A DNA stretch of 64,000 bases from Scylla paramamosain. Taxonomy: Eukaryota; Arthropoda; Malacostraca; Decapoda; Portunidae. The notes under the pieces were generated by a model. The model was not told the DNA's origin. It did no database searches and saw nothing but the letters and a program-made list of their open reading frames with translations. The position numbers were made by a program, and so were the translations under genes. The DNA is taken from the NCBI RefSeq assembly GCF_035594125.1, contig NC_087172.1, positions 20,845,930 to 20,909,929 of the forward strand, written 5' to 3'. Position 1 is the first letter of the stretch; each line of letters begins with the position of its first letter. Positions 38,090-49,142 of the stretch are shown piece after piece.

Positions 38090-38708
38090 ATGACATGTTC
38101 AGCGAACAGGAATAAATTGAGATGATAATACTCTGTGCAGAGGATGAACATTATCATTGACAGTTTTGAAAAACATGATCATTGCACCAACCATTCAACG
38201 ATAACAAAAGGTGCATTTTGTAATTAGACAATAAAACCTTAATAATAATTATTGAGTTAAAAAGAGCCATCCAAAAGCTGATATCCAAAATGGACAACAG
38301 TACTCAAAGAATGGTAAAATGAAGGAATAAAAATTATTTAAAACAATCTTATTGTCAAATGGCTCTACATTTCCTCAACAAACTAATCATCTGGGAAATG
38401 ATAGAAGTTATCCTAATGTGATTTTTAAACCAGTTTGGAACCCAACATTAAACCAAGAAGTTTTAAGGAATTACAGCAATTAATTACTTGTTTGTTAATT
38501 ATTATAATTGGATATCAGCAAATTGATATTATTCAAGAAAGAGGAGAGACACTTGGAGAGTAATTGCTCAAACACTTGAAGGATAGGAGTGATGGAAATT
38601 ACTCTATAATCATTAGAAGTGGTAAATAAGGATCCTTTTGGGATTGCCGTGGCATTAGCAATGTGCTAACAAGCAGGATAAAAACTTTTCTAATCAAAAT
38701 AGGAAAAA
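38090..38708. other. intergenic, nothing recognised
   Basis: AT-rich sequence between two family A LINE copies. No features supported. Confidence 0.35.
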
Positions 38709-39618
38709 TAATTTTTTTTTTTTTTATGTAAAAGGGACACTGGCCAAAGGCAACAAAAACCCAATAAAAAAAAAAAAGCCCAGTGAGATGCTGGTTCCCA
38801 AATAGAGTCCAAAGTGGTAGTACAAAATTGAAGGATAAGTGTCTTGAAACCTCCCTCTTGAAGGAATTCAAGTCATAGAAAGGTGGAAATACAGAAGCAG
38901 GCAAGGAGTTCCAGAGTTTACCAAAGAAAGGGATGAATGATTGAGAATACTGGTTAACTCTTGCATTAGAGAGGTGGACAGAATAGGGGTTAGAGAAAGA
39001 AGGTCTTGTGCAGTGAGGCCATGGGAGGAGGGGAGGCATGCAGTTAGCAAGATCAGAAGAGCAGTTAGCATGAAAATAGCAGTTGAAGATAGCTAGAGAT
39101 GCAACATTACAGCGATGAGAAAGAGGCTGAAGACAGTCATTTAGAGGAGAGACGAAAAGCTGTTGATTCCACCCTGTCTAGAAGAGCAGTATGAGTGGAA
39201 GCATACTCCATACATGGATGGATAAGGCCCTTGTACAGAGTTAGCAGCTGGGGGGGGGGATGAGAAAAACTGGTGGAGACATCTCAGAATGCCTAACTTC
39301 ATAGAAGCTGTTTTAGCTAGAGATGAGATGTGAAGTTTATAGTTTAGATTATAAGAAAAGGATAGACTAAGGATGATCAATGTAGAAGAGGAGGACAGTT
39401 GAGTGTTGTTGAAGAAGAGGAGATAGTTATCTGGAAGGTTGTGTTGAGTTGATAGATGAAGGAATTGAGTTTTTGAGGGACTGAACACTACTAAGTCTGC
39501 TCTGCTCCAGTCAGAAATTTTAGAGGGATCGGAAGTCAGGTATTCTGTTGCTTTGCTGCGTGAACTGTTTACTTCCTGAAGGGTTGGACATCTATGAAAA
39601 GATGTGGAAAAGTGCAGG
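38709..39618 (-). mobile_element. LINE family A element A6, older copy
   Basis: Poly-T at about 38711-38725, 3' UTR, and the C-terminal frame MPPLLPWPHCTRPS... to RHLSFNF. The frame is broken upstream (39141-39488 holds STQHNLPDNYLLFFNNTQLS). More substitutions and indels than A3, A4 or A5. It ends at gaaaagtgcaggg. Confidence 0.9.
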
Positions 39619-41337
39619 GGGTGGATTCATCAAAGCATTTTACCAGACCAAACTCCTGGTAACTCTGTAAACATGGTAAGTTGCTATTCAGCACACACTT
39701 ACGACTTGGTGACTCGCCTGGTAAGTTACAACTGCTCTGTGGCGCTGGTAACACCACTACCTCACTTATGAGGATGAAGGACCGCTGACAGCTGGAGAAT
39801 ATTTCATCCTCTAGTTGCTTACATAGGTGAGTTCTGAAGGTGATCACTAATTTGTGATAATCCCAGTTGTTGCAAGAGTCAGTGCATATGTAACAATAAT
39901 CAAAATGAAGGCAGGAGATCATGCAAAAGACTTTATAAGTGACTCAATGTGTCAGTGGCTGGCTGCGATGTTGTGCTGTCATTTTTCACCCTGCTTTGAA
40001 GTGTTTTAACATTACTTAGGTAGAAAAGACCATTGGATGAGCTTAGTATTGAGTACACATGACAAATGGAAGCGAAGTGTGTACGTACAGTGTAATGAAG
40101 ACAACAGAGAGGTAGTAGTCACAGGTCATCAGCACTGTCTGTGTTATCCCTTGTCTTGTGGCTTTTATTGTTATTAATTGCCTTCATTACATTGGTCCTG
40201 AACGTATAAGATGAAAGTAGCACTTAAATAACCAGGAGTGCAGGGTGGAGGGAGAGAGAAGTGAGTGATTTGAGTTTTTTATTTATTTTATTTTATTTTA
40301 TTTTATTATTATTATTATTTTTTTTTTAGCATTAGAATAGAATAATTTGTAAAGATGAATGGGAAGCAAGATTTTTTATTCTGTAATTTCAGGTGTTCTT
40401 AAAATGACAGCATTTGCACTGTGGTGTCCCCACATTGCAGTATATGTTGCACTACTATGAAAGAAGAAACAAGAAATAAGAAAAAAAAAGAAGAAAGAAG
40501 CAAGAAGAAAAGCAGAAAAGAAAACAAAATAAGGAAGAAGAAAGAAGAAATGGAGAAGAAGGAAGAATAAAGGAGAAAAACAAGTGGTCACCTCAAAAGG
40601 CAAGGTAATTAGCACTTCAGGAGCTGATAAAACAATAAACATATACACAGGACCGAGCAGTACACAACAGAAAGTAGGCCATAAACTGCTTGGAAGGCAG
40701 TCTGGGTCAAAGAGGGATTAATGTTAATTATGTAGGAACAAAGCAGAGAAAGTGGTTGAAAGAAAGTAAAAGTAAGTCAGGAGGCATGAGGAATGAGGCA
40801 CCAGGAAAGGAGAGATAGCCTATGAAAAGGTACCCACACCTTCTTAAGCTCCTCCAAGCTGTCCTTACCCACTAACTAGTGTTGTGTATTAAGTACCACG
40901 CCTGTGGGCGGATCATATGATTAATTAGATGAGAAACGTGAATGGTTGGTATGTAAAGGATCATATGCTTAAATGAGGAACGTGAATGTCACCCAGGGTA
41001 GGCAGAACTCTCTCGATCAGCTGAGCATCACTACTCTTATAGGACGCCTCTCCTTTCCCTAGAATTAAGGTGTAATTTTAGGCTCTTAGGAGTACCCCTC
41101 ACCACTCCTAGTGCTTAAAGTCTTTTAGGTATGTAAAATGTTATGAAAATAAAGATAATTTTCTGAGGGAAATAGGCAGTCCCAAAGGATTATATATTAT
41201 AGTGAGTAACAGTAGCAGGGAGTAACAAACACAGAAGCAGAGAGAGAGCCTGACCAGAGAGGGGTCAAGACAGATGAAATAACTTAAACTAAGTGGAACT
41301 TGAAAGCTTAATGCAGTTCATTTTTTTAAATTTATTT
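39619..41337. other. intergenic with (ATTTT)n and purine-rich patches
   Basis: 40280-40326 has ATTTT/ATT microsatellites, and 40455-40580 is an AAG-rich purine block. The ORFs at 39569-39922 and 40376-40648 have no known domain. No gene was recognised. Confidence 0.5.
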
Positions 41338-42669
41338 ATTTTTTTTATGTAGGAGGGACACTGGCCAAGCGCAATAAAAATCCAATAAAAAAAAATGCCC
41401 ACTGAAATGCCAGTCCTATAAAAAGGGTCAAAGCAGTAGTCAAAAATTGTTGGATAAGTGTCTTGAAACCTCCCTCATGAAGGAATTCAAGTCATAGGAA
41501 GGTGGAAATACAGAAGCAGGCAGGGAGTTCCTGAGTTTACCAGAGAAAGGGATGAATGATTGAGAATACTGGTTAACTCTTGCGTTAGAGAGGTGGACAG
41601 AATAGGGGTGAGAGAAAGAAGAAAGTCTTGTGCAGTGAGACCATGGGAGGAGGGAAGGCATGCAGTTAGCAAGATCAGAAGAGGAGTTAGCATGAAAATA
41701 GCAGTAGAAGACAGCTAGAGGTGCAACATTGCAGTGGTGAGAGAGGCTGAAGACAGTCAGTTAGAGGAGAGGAGTTGATGAGACAAAAAGCTTTTTATTC
41801 CACCCTGTCTAGAAGAGCAGTATGAGTGGAGCCCCCCCAGACATGTGAAGCATACTCCATACATAGATGGATAAGGCCCTTGTACAGAGTTAGCAGCTGG
41901 GGTGATGAGAAAAACTGGTGGAGACGTCTCAACGTCTAACCTTGTAGAAGCTGTTTTAGCTAGAGATGAGATGTGAAGTTTCCAGTTCAGATTATAAGTA
42001 AAGGACAGACTGAGGATGTTCAGTGTAGAAGAAGGGGACAGTTGAGTGTCATTGAAGAAGAGGGGATAGTTGTCTGGAAGGTTGTGTCGAGTTGATAGAT
42101 GGAGGAATTGAGTTTTTGAGGCATTGAACAATACCAAGTTTGCTCTGCCCCAATCAGAAATTTTAGAAAGATCAGAAGTCAAACGTTCTGTGGCTTCCCT
42201 GCGTGAAATGTTTACCTCCTGAAGGGTTGGACGTCTATGAAAAGACATGGAAAAGTGCAGGGTGGTATCATCAGTGTAGGAGTGGATAGGACAAGAAGTT
42301 TGGTTTAGAAGATCATTAATGAATAATAAGAGAGTGGGTGACAGGACAGAACCCTGAGGAACACCACTGTTAATAGATTTAGAAGAACAGTGACCGCCTA
42401 CCACAGCAGCAATAGAACAGTCAGAAAGGAAACTTGAGATGAAGTTACAGAGAAAAGGATAGAAGCCAAAGGAGGGTAGTTTGGAAATCAAAGCTTTGTG
42501 CCAGACTCTATCAAAAGTTTTTGATATGTCCAAGGCAACAGCAAAAGTTTCACCAAAATGACCAAGACTCAGTAAGGAAAGCCAGATCACCAGTAGAGCG
42601 GCCTTGATGGAACCCATACTGGCGATCAGATAGAAGGTTGTGAAGTGATAGATGTTTAAGAATCTTCCT
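41338..42669 (-). mobile_element. LINE family A element A7, 5'-truncated
   Basis: Poly-T start, 3' UTR, and a long frame at 41757-42617 with [43 protein letters not shown] (the RT active site reads YTDD) and downstream blocks, plus frameshifts near 41750 and 42610. It breaks off at aagaatcttcct, inside the RT N-terminal region. Confidence 0.92.
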
Positions 42670-42902
42670 TATAATCTTTAACTTAATGCTTATCATTTTC
42701 ATCTCCTCCACACTCTCATCACTATCTCTTTTATCAGCTTCCACAGGTAGACTCTATGTATTACTTATTTATCTCTTCCTATTGCTCGCTTCTTCATTTT
42801 TACCTGCGGCCTAATTAATTACTCCAGCCAGACTCAGGTGGCCTCCCTTACCTGTTTTATTAGTTGATTCATTGTACAGCCTCTTCTGTTTGTATATCTT
42901 GT

Positions 42903-42904
<2 letters not shown>

Positions 42905-42942
<38 letters not shown>

Positions 42943-42992
42943 CGTGTGTATGTGTTTATGTGGATGGGTGGGGTGGGCGTATAGGTTTGGTG

Positions 42993-43024
<32 letters not shown>
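42905..43024. repeat. (TG)n and (CT)n microsatellites
   Basis: TG tract at 42907-42940 and CT tract at 42994-43024, separated by a T/G-rich spacer. Confidence 0.95.
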
Positions 43025-43028
<4 letters not shown>

Positions 43029-43474
43029 TTCCATACCGGTCTTTTCTTTTCTTTGTGCCCCTTTCTTTCCTACTTTTCTTTCTCTTTCTTCCTTTCTGTC
43101 TGTCTTTCTTTCTTTCTTTCTTTTCCTCCCCCTTTTCTTTACCCTAACCATATATTCCTCTCTTCTTTTCTCCCTCCCTTCCTCCCTCCTTCCCTCTCTT
43201 ACTCCCTCCTTCATCTACATATTTCAATAAGGAAGGAAAGAGAGAGAGAGAGGAATGGAGTGAAGGAAGGTAGGAAGGAATAAGGGAAGTGGTGTGGGGG
43301 AGGAGGGAAGGAGGAAGGAAGGAAGGGAGAGAAGTTGGAGGAGGGAAGAAAAGGGGAAGGAAGGAATGGAATGAAGGAAAGGAATGAGACAGCTAGGGAA
43401 AGAAGGAAGGAATAAAGAAAGGAAGGAAGGATGGAAGGAGGAGAGGAGAGATGGAAGGGAAGAGAAGAGACTGG

Positions 43475-43475
<1 letters not shown>
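43025..43475. repeat. long polypyrimidine block followed by polypurine block
   Basis: 43025-43225 is almost all C/T (cttt, ccttc units) and 43228-43475 almost all A/G (gaagg, ggaag units), forming a large imperfect inverted composition pair. All frames across it are low complexity. Confidence 0.9.
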
Positions 43476-43477
<2 letters not shown>

Positions 43478-43538
<61 letters not shown>

Positions 43539-43631
43539 ATAATGCATAATCATAAAGTTGACACATGTGAACAGCTTCTCTCATCCCACACACACACACA
43601 CACACACACACTTCATGCTCTGGCTTATTTC

Positions 43632-43697
<66 letters not shown>
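43478..43697. repeat. (GA)n - (CA)n - (GA)n microsatellite cluster
   Basis: GA at 43478-43535, CA at 43587-43610, GA at 43635-43697. Confidence 0.97.
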
Positions 43698-43701
<4 letters not shown>

Positions 43702-43739
43702 AGAAAACAGTGTTAACTTTAGTCCTGACTTTTACTTGT

Positions 43740-43935
43740 GTTCTCCTCTTCCTCCTCCTCCTCCTCCTCTTCCTCTTTCTCATTCACTTCTGGGGTTTCC
43801 CATCATTCTACGCCACCCTCCTCCTTCTTCTCCTCCTCCTCCTCTTCCTCCTTGTACTCAATGACCTCGTTTCTCATCGTTTCTTGATCTCTTCTACGTA
43901 CAACTCCCCCCTCTTCCTCCTCCTCCTCCTGCCTG
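43740..43935. repeat. CTC/CTT-rich cryptic simple sequence
   Basis: Interrupted tcctcctcc blocks. The Leu- or Glu-rich ORFs here follow from composition. Confidence 0.8.
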
Positions 43936-44480
43936 ACTTCCATCACGTGTACATGAGATCGTGTGCTTCCTGCGGTGGCCACAAATTGCCTCTTTAAGGA
44001 CAAAGTGTTCCTCGCTGGCTGTCGTTCCCTTGTGCTCTTCCTCCGTTCCTTGCGTATTCCCTTGTATTTTTTTTTTCCGTGTGGTTTATATATTTGTTTC
44101 TAGTTTGTGCAAATTTTTTTCTTAATTGTCGTCTGTGTTCTATTTTCCTTTTATTGTGTTGATGTTTTTGTTATTCTTTTGTTATATTGTTTTTTTTTTT
44201 GGTATTTATTTTTGTCCTATTTTACGTTTTTTTTTTTTCATTTCTTTATTTTTTTTTGTCTACTTCCTATTTTTATTATTATTCCCTATGTTATTATGTT
44301 CATGAACTAGGATTGCTGTGGTTTCTTTAAAGTTCAGTAAAATACTCGTGTACAACTTTGCATTAACTTAAAAAAAAAAAAAAAAAATTCGAGGCGATGG
44401 AGTTTTACTGTTTATTTAAGTATCCCTGTGTATAACGTGCAAAGCCAACACTCAAGGAAAAACAACTTACCAACATAAGG
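43936..44480. other. T-rich intergenic sequence
   Basis: Runs of T interspersed with gtt/att, and a 17 bp poly-A at 44371-44387. No gene was recognised. Confidence 0.5.
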
Positions 44481-44925
44481 AAATAAGAGAAGCTGCAAGA
44501 AATCATGAGTTTTACATGTGGCAGTCTCTGTATAAAACATTCTTACCTACAACCACTTGTCACCCTCATCCATAAATTTGTGTGGTTTTCTTTTAACCCT
44601 AACAACTTGATTACTGAGTCCATTACAGTCATCCACCATTGTGATTGAAATCCAGTGCCTTCTTATCTCTTTCAAAATGAATGTACCTGTATGAAGCTTG
44701 AACCCACTATTTCTTTTCCTGTCCTAATTATTGACCCTAAGGATTTTGTTTGCCACTCTTGTTATATTCCATTCATCCGTTACGGATTACTGTCCTTGAG
44801 AATTAATTTCTGCCTATCTCTTTCAAAAACCAAACTTTATCAAGCTTAAATCCATTATTTCTTGCCCTGTTCTGACTACTTACCCGGAGCAGTATGTTTG
44901 TGACACTCGTTATCTGCAACAGAAA
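44480..44925. repeat. interspersed repeat R, second locus (partly duplicated)
   Basis: Contains agctgcaagaaatcatgag and cagtctctgtataaaacatt. The phrase ttatctctttcaaaatgaat ... gcttgaacccactatttctt then appears a second time as ctatctctttcaaaaaccaa ... gcttaaatccattatttctt. Same family as at 23.2 and 45.7 kb. Confidence 0.6.
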
Positions 44926-45017
44926 TAGTAAAACATTATATTGTACTCGGTTTAATTTTCGCTTAGTAGAATTGCCCACCAACGTTACTTTGTTATTATC
45001 AGTCAAAGATTTGGGGG

Positions 45018-45250
45018 CGTAAGATTGGTGGTGCAGTGGTTAGCGCGCCCGACACACGATACTAGGGTCCGGGGTTTGAGTCTCCGGCTTGGTGAAGACA
45101 ATTTGGACGTAAGCCAAAGAGTTGTGACCTTGCACCCCGCCAGTATTTGCCAAGATGACCTGAGCCAGAGGGGCGTGGTGGATGGCTTACCATCTTCCCT
45201 TCCTCTAACAGCGGGGGAGGAACTTGTCTGGCGTGGAAACATAGAATTAC
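45018..45250 (+). mobile_element. tRNA-derived SINE
   Basis: A tRNA-like head with a Pol III A box (tggtggtgcagtggttagc, 45027-45045) and B box (ggggtttgagtctcc, 45071-45085) at normal spacing, followed by a non-tRNA body (cttggtgaagacaatttgga onward). It cannot fold as a normal tRNA because the acceptor 3' half does not follow the B box. The body ends near a T-rich stretch at 45271. A single copy in this window. Confidence 0.75.
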
Positions 45251-45287
45251 TTGATTAATTTTCTTGGTTAGTTTTTTTTTTTTTTTT

Positions 45288-45530
45288 TAGAATTATTTGA
45301 TTTATTAGCTAGTTTGTTAGGATAAGCTGGAATTCTTAATTAGCCTGTTAGAATTAGTTTATCTCGTTGGAATTCATTGATTTGTTAGTCAGCTTGTTAG
45401 AATTTGTTTATTTCTTAGTTAGCTCGTTAGAATTAATTGATTTCTTAACTTGTTAGAGTTAGTTCATTTCTTAATTAGCTTGTTAGAATTTGTTGATTTC
45501 TTATTTAGCTTGTTAGGAATAGTTTTCAAA
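45288..45530. repeat. minisatellite, about 30 bp unit (ttagaatt...ttagcttg)
   Basis: About eight diverged head-to-tail units built on ttagaattngttgatttctt followed by aattagcttg. It lies immediately downstream of the SINE. Confidence 0.8.
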
Positions 45531-45539
45531 CAGACGAGG

Positions 45540-45960
45540 AAATGTCTCCTGCTGATGTATTCCTTCATGATTTTCTCCAGCCTCGACACTCCTTGAGAAA
45601 ATTATAGCATCTTCTAGCCCCATCCTGATTATTGACCATATAGAATCTTGTCTACATCACCGTGTTGTCTCCCTTATGCCACTTGCACACCTCCATCAGA
45701 ACCACAGGAACATAACGCGACAAAATATGGGTTGGTGCATGAAGTGATGAGGCCTACAAGTGGCAGTCCCTGTATAAAACCTACCTCTCCTGATTACTAT
45801 CCCTGAATATTTTGTTTGTCACCTTGTTATATCCCTTATGGTACTTGAATACCTCCATCACCACCACTTTTAACCTATATACACCTTTCCTCTGGTTGCC
45901 ATCTCCCTTATACCACTTAAACATCTCCATCAGCTTCACTCTTGACCTACATGTACCTTC
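45540..45960. repeat. interspersed repeat R, third locus
   Basis: Phrases cagtccctgtataaaaccta, ttgtttgtcaccttgttata, tcccttatggtacttgaata and cacctccatca recur, in the order seen at 23.2 and 44.5 kb. The last copy runs up to the receptor exon's polypyrimidine tract. Confidence 0.6.
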
Positions 45961-45976
45961 CCTCTGTTCTCTGCAG

Positions 45977-46108
45977 CCCTTTTGGTGTTCTGCGTGCCGA
46001 GCGATCCGGGGAGAAGGTGACTCCGGGCATCTCGGCGCTGCTCTCCATGACTGTCTTCCTCATGGCCATCAGAGTCCCTGCCGCCCACTGAGAAGACACC
46101 GCTCGTCA
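45977..46108 (+). pseudogene. nicotinic acetylcholine receptor-type subunit exon (M1 end-M2), frame broken
   Basis: Cys-loop ligand-gated cation channel subunits form pentameric acetylcholine-gated channels in the plasma membrane. After a good acceptor (ctctgttctctgcag), one frame reads LLVFCVPSDPG (end of M1 and linker). A second reads GEKVTPGISALLSMTVFLMA (the M2 pore helix with its GEKVT entry), and a third reads SLPPTEKTPLVS (M2-M3 loop) up to a gtgagt donor. Restoring one frame needs one extra base near 46011 and two near 46070. The net loss is three bases, so exon length stays a multiple of three relative to the expectation. This is either a true pseudogene exon or uncorrected assembly indels. 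No other exon is firmly identified nearby. Confidence 0.8.
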
Positions 46109-46126
46109 GTGAGTACTACACCTCGC

Positions 46127-46330
46127 CTCTCACTGCCCTCCCTGTACTGTGCCTTACAATATACTGCCTTTTTTGTACTGTGCCTTATAATACACAGCTC
46201 CTCTTAGTAATGTGCCTCACAATATACTGGCCTTAGTAATGCGCCTCACGATACACTGCCCTCCCTGTACTGTGCCTTACAATATTGCCTTTCTTGTAGT
46301 GCGCTTTACCATATATTGTTCTCCCATCTT
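46127..46330. repeat. minisatellite, about 30-45 bp unit (ctgtgccttacaatatactg)
   Basis: Variants of tgccttacaatatactgcc and gtactgtgccttacaata recur about six or seven times, just downstream of the receptor exon. Confidence 0.78.
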
Positions 46331-46435
46331 GGTCTCTTGGGACTCAACTTAATATTGGTATAAGTTAACCTGATATGATCTGACTTTTACTGTTACTTCT
46401 GCTGTTACTGGTGGTGGTGGTGGTGATGGTGGTGC

Positions 46436-46495
46436 GACTACTACTGCTACTACTACTGCTACTACTACTAATACTAATACTATTACTACTAATAT

Positions 46496-46542
<47 letters not shown>

Positions 46543-46543
46543 T

Positions 46544-46612
<69 letters not shown>
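46436..46612. repeat. (CTA)n trinucleotide microsatellite
   Basis: About 175 bp of mostly ctactact with a few ata interruptions, flanked by ggt and cca triplet runs. Confidence 0.97.
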
Positions 46613-46615
<3 letters not shown>

Positions 46616-46975
46616 CCACCATTACCACCACCACAACTGCAACAACCAGCCCACTAAAACCACCACAATCCCACCATTAACAACAACAACAACAGCAACA
46701 ACAACACCAGTAACAACACTAATCTAACATAACACAGTCATTCACATCAAAGAAAGTAGATATTGACAAGACCAGGCTCATCCATCAGGGTTCAGCGAGG
46801 ACTCTGTAAAATCACCGTCTGTCTCTACTTTTCTCACTACGGGAATAAGCACAGAGAAAAGGCGTTGCTACCACCTCGCCCTTCCCCTTTAGTGGCCTTT
46901 CACAACATGCTGGGAATGTAGAGACACGTACTGTGCTGGCGAGCTGGAAAGTAATAATAATGCACTTGTGTGAGC
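46613..46975. other. intergenic or intronic, ACA/CCA-rich start
   Basis: 46613-46710 is caacaa/ccacca rich. The remainder is unique-looking with no feature recognised. Confidence 0.45.
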
Positions 46976-46977
46976 TT

Positions 46978-47003
46978 AATGGATAGATAGATGGATAGAT
47001 AGG

Positions 47004-47046
<43 letters not shown>

Positions 47047-47058
47047 ACAGAAAGATAG

Positions 47059-47146
<88 letters not shown>
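46978..47146. repeat. (GATA)n followed by (GA)n
   Basis: About 120 bp of imperfect gata units, then 46 bp of GA. Confidence 0.97.
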
Positions 47147-47148
<2 letters not shown>

Positions 47149-47300
47149 CCACTGCAGAAAAGTTAATGGGCCATGAAAGTCCAGCTTTGACCACACCACC
47201 ACAAGTCTTGCTGCCTAAAACTGACCAATTTTGCCCCAAATTTACTTTGTAATTTGCAGTATTCGTCTTTATTACTGAGTGTCCTGTTAGCCTCCTTTAT

Positions 47301-47301
<1 letters not shown>

Positions 47302-47353
<52 letters not shown>

Positions 47354-47440
47354 ATATAGTTAAGGTAGTCTGTGTTTCTCTCTATGTGTTTTTCTGTGTC
47401 TATTTGTGTCTATGTCTATTTGTGTCTATGTCTATTTTTG

Positions 47441-47475
<35 letters not shown>
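47302..47475. repeat. two (TG)n tracts
   Basis: TG at 47302-47351 and 47444-47475. Between them is a gtgtctatgtctattt repeat. Confidence 0.95.
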
Positions 47476-47476
<1 letters not shown>

Positions 47477-48236
47477 CATTTTGTTTTTTTCTCCCAGTTT
47501 TTTCTGTCTGTTTTTCTGTCTGTTTTTCCGTCTTTTTGTTATCCTTATGCATGTTTGCGTCAATATGTGCTTGCTTGTCTGCTTGCCACTTTGTTTGTCT
47601 GACTGCCTGCCTGCGTGTCTAACTCTGTCTGTTTTTTTTTAAATTTTTTATCCATGTTTCTAGAATACTGCGTTGCTTTTGTTGTTGTTGTTGTTGTTTG
47701 TTTGTTTTTTAAGTAACGATGCCATCATAAATTCTATTAAGTTAGTCCTTAATTGTCTTATTTATCTATTTATTGTTTTTCTTATTCATTCATTCATTTA
47801 TTCATTCAGCTACTCATTCATTCATTCATTCATTCACGTCGGCTGCTACGTTTTATTTCTTAATCAGTCATTTGGTCTCACCCACTCAGCCAATCATATT
47901 AATCAATTACTCAAACTTATTCACGATCATGCACTGTACATATCTATTTAGCAAGTGAATGCGGTACCTTGATCTATCATTCATTTGTTATAGTTGTTAT
48001 TTAATGCCACGTGTCGCTGCTGTTACTACTCGTGTTGTTGACAGCAATGGCGAGGACAGAGTACCAAGTTAATCCCTGCAATATTTTTTTTCTCTTCACT
48101 GCGCGTTCATCACTTATTGCAACAGTTTTTCTATTCTGATCAAATCCTTCCTCACGTGTTGCTCTTAATCCCGTGACGTGCTGTTCATTTGTTGCTTGTA
48201 TGCTGACTTGCCCTGTGTGTTCATTAGCACGGATCA

Positions 48237-48239
<3 letters not shown>
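47476..48239. other. intergenic or intronic, T-rich with short simple repeats
   Basis: Includes ctgtctgtttttctgtctgt (47503-47530), gttgttgttg (about 47680) and cattcattcatt (47785-47835). No coding feature supported. Confidence 0.5.
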
Positions 48240-48304
<65 letters not shown>

Positions 48305-48610
48305 TACTGTGTTATGTAGGTCATTGTGTTGTGTTGTAATGGACATGTGTTATAAGGGGGCGTCTGTTAGGTTGTGGTGTGTAGTCAGAGGGTGTATGTT
48401 GTTTGTGTTGTTGTGTTGTGTTTGGGCAGTGTGTTGTGTTGAGTTGTGTTGTGTGAGGGAAGCGTACTGTACTGTGTTGTATTGTGTCCTAAGAAGGCAG
48501 TATGTTGTTTTGTGTTGTGTTGTAAGGGGCTTGTATTGTGATATGTGTTGTGTTTGTTTGTGTTGTGCAGCGTTGTGTTGTACTGTATCCTGTTATGCTG
48601 CAAGAGATCA
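48240..48610. repeat. (TG)n tract followed by GTGTTGT-rich cryptic repeat
   Basis: A 61 bp TG tract, then about 300 bp dominated by gtgttgtgttgt words. Cys/Val-rich ORFs are artefacts. Confidence 0.92.
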
Positions 48611-48885
48611 GTTTATTGTAAAGGAGCACAAAAGAATTACAGGTATTATTTTTTTCTTTTATTTTAGCTAAAGCAAGAACTATATCGGTCATTGAACTGC
48701 CGATGCGTTGAACCAAATTATTTTTTTTCTTTTATCATGATACTTGACGATACTAATTATAAGTAAAGACTTCTCAAGCTAATATTTGTCCTTTATAGGG
48801 GATTTACTTAGCAGGATGAAAGCTTCCGACCAGGAGGAGGAACGGCGGGTGGAGGAATGAAAGGGAAGAGGGTCGGGGTCCAGGG

Positions 48886-48888
<3 letters not shown>

Positions 48889-48923
<35 letters not shown>

Positions 48924-49062
48924 GTGTGCCTCATGAATTGCAGGCATGAAAAAGAATGATGCACGTTATGATAATGGTTATTATTCTTGTATTTGTCATT
49001 TCAGTGATTATTATGATACTAATAAGAGTAACAACAATACTCAACTTACCAGGAACTTAGCA

Positions 49063-49138
<76 letters not shown>
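48889..49138. repeat. (TG)n at 48889-48930 and (CT)n at 49065-49138
   Basis: Two separate dinucleotide tracts. Confidence 0.96.

Positions 49139-49142
<4 letters not shown>

Noticed and set aside
45027..45085. Functional tRNA gene
   Set aside because: A and B boxes are present, but the 3' half of the acceptor stem is missing and the sequence continues as a SINE body.
46365..46680. Poly-Ser and poly-Leu ORFs
   Set aside because: Products of the CTA trinucleotide repeat; no surrounding gene structure.
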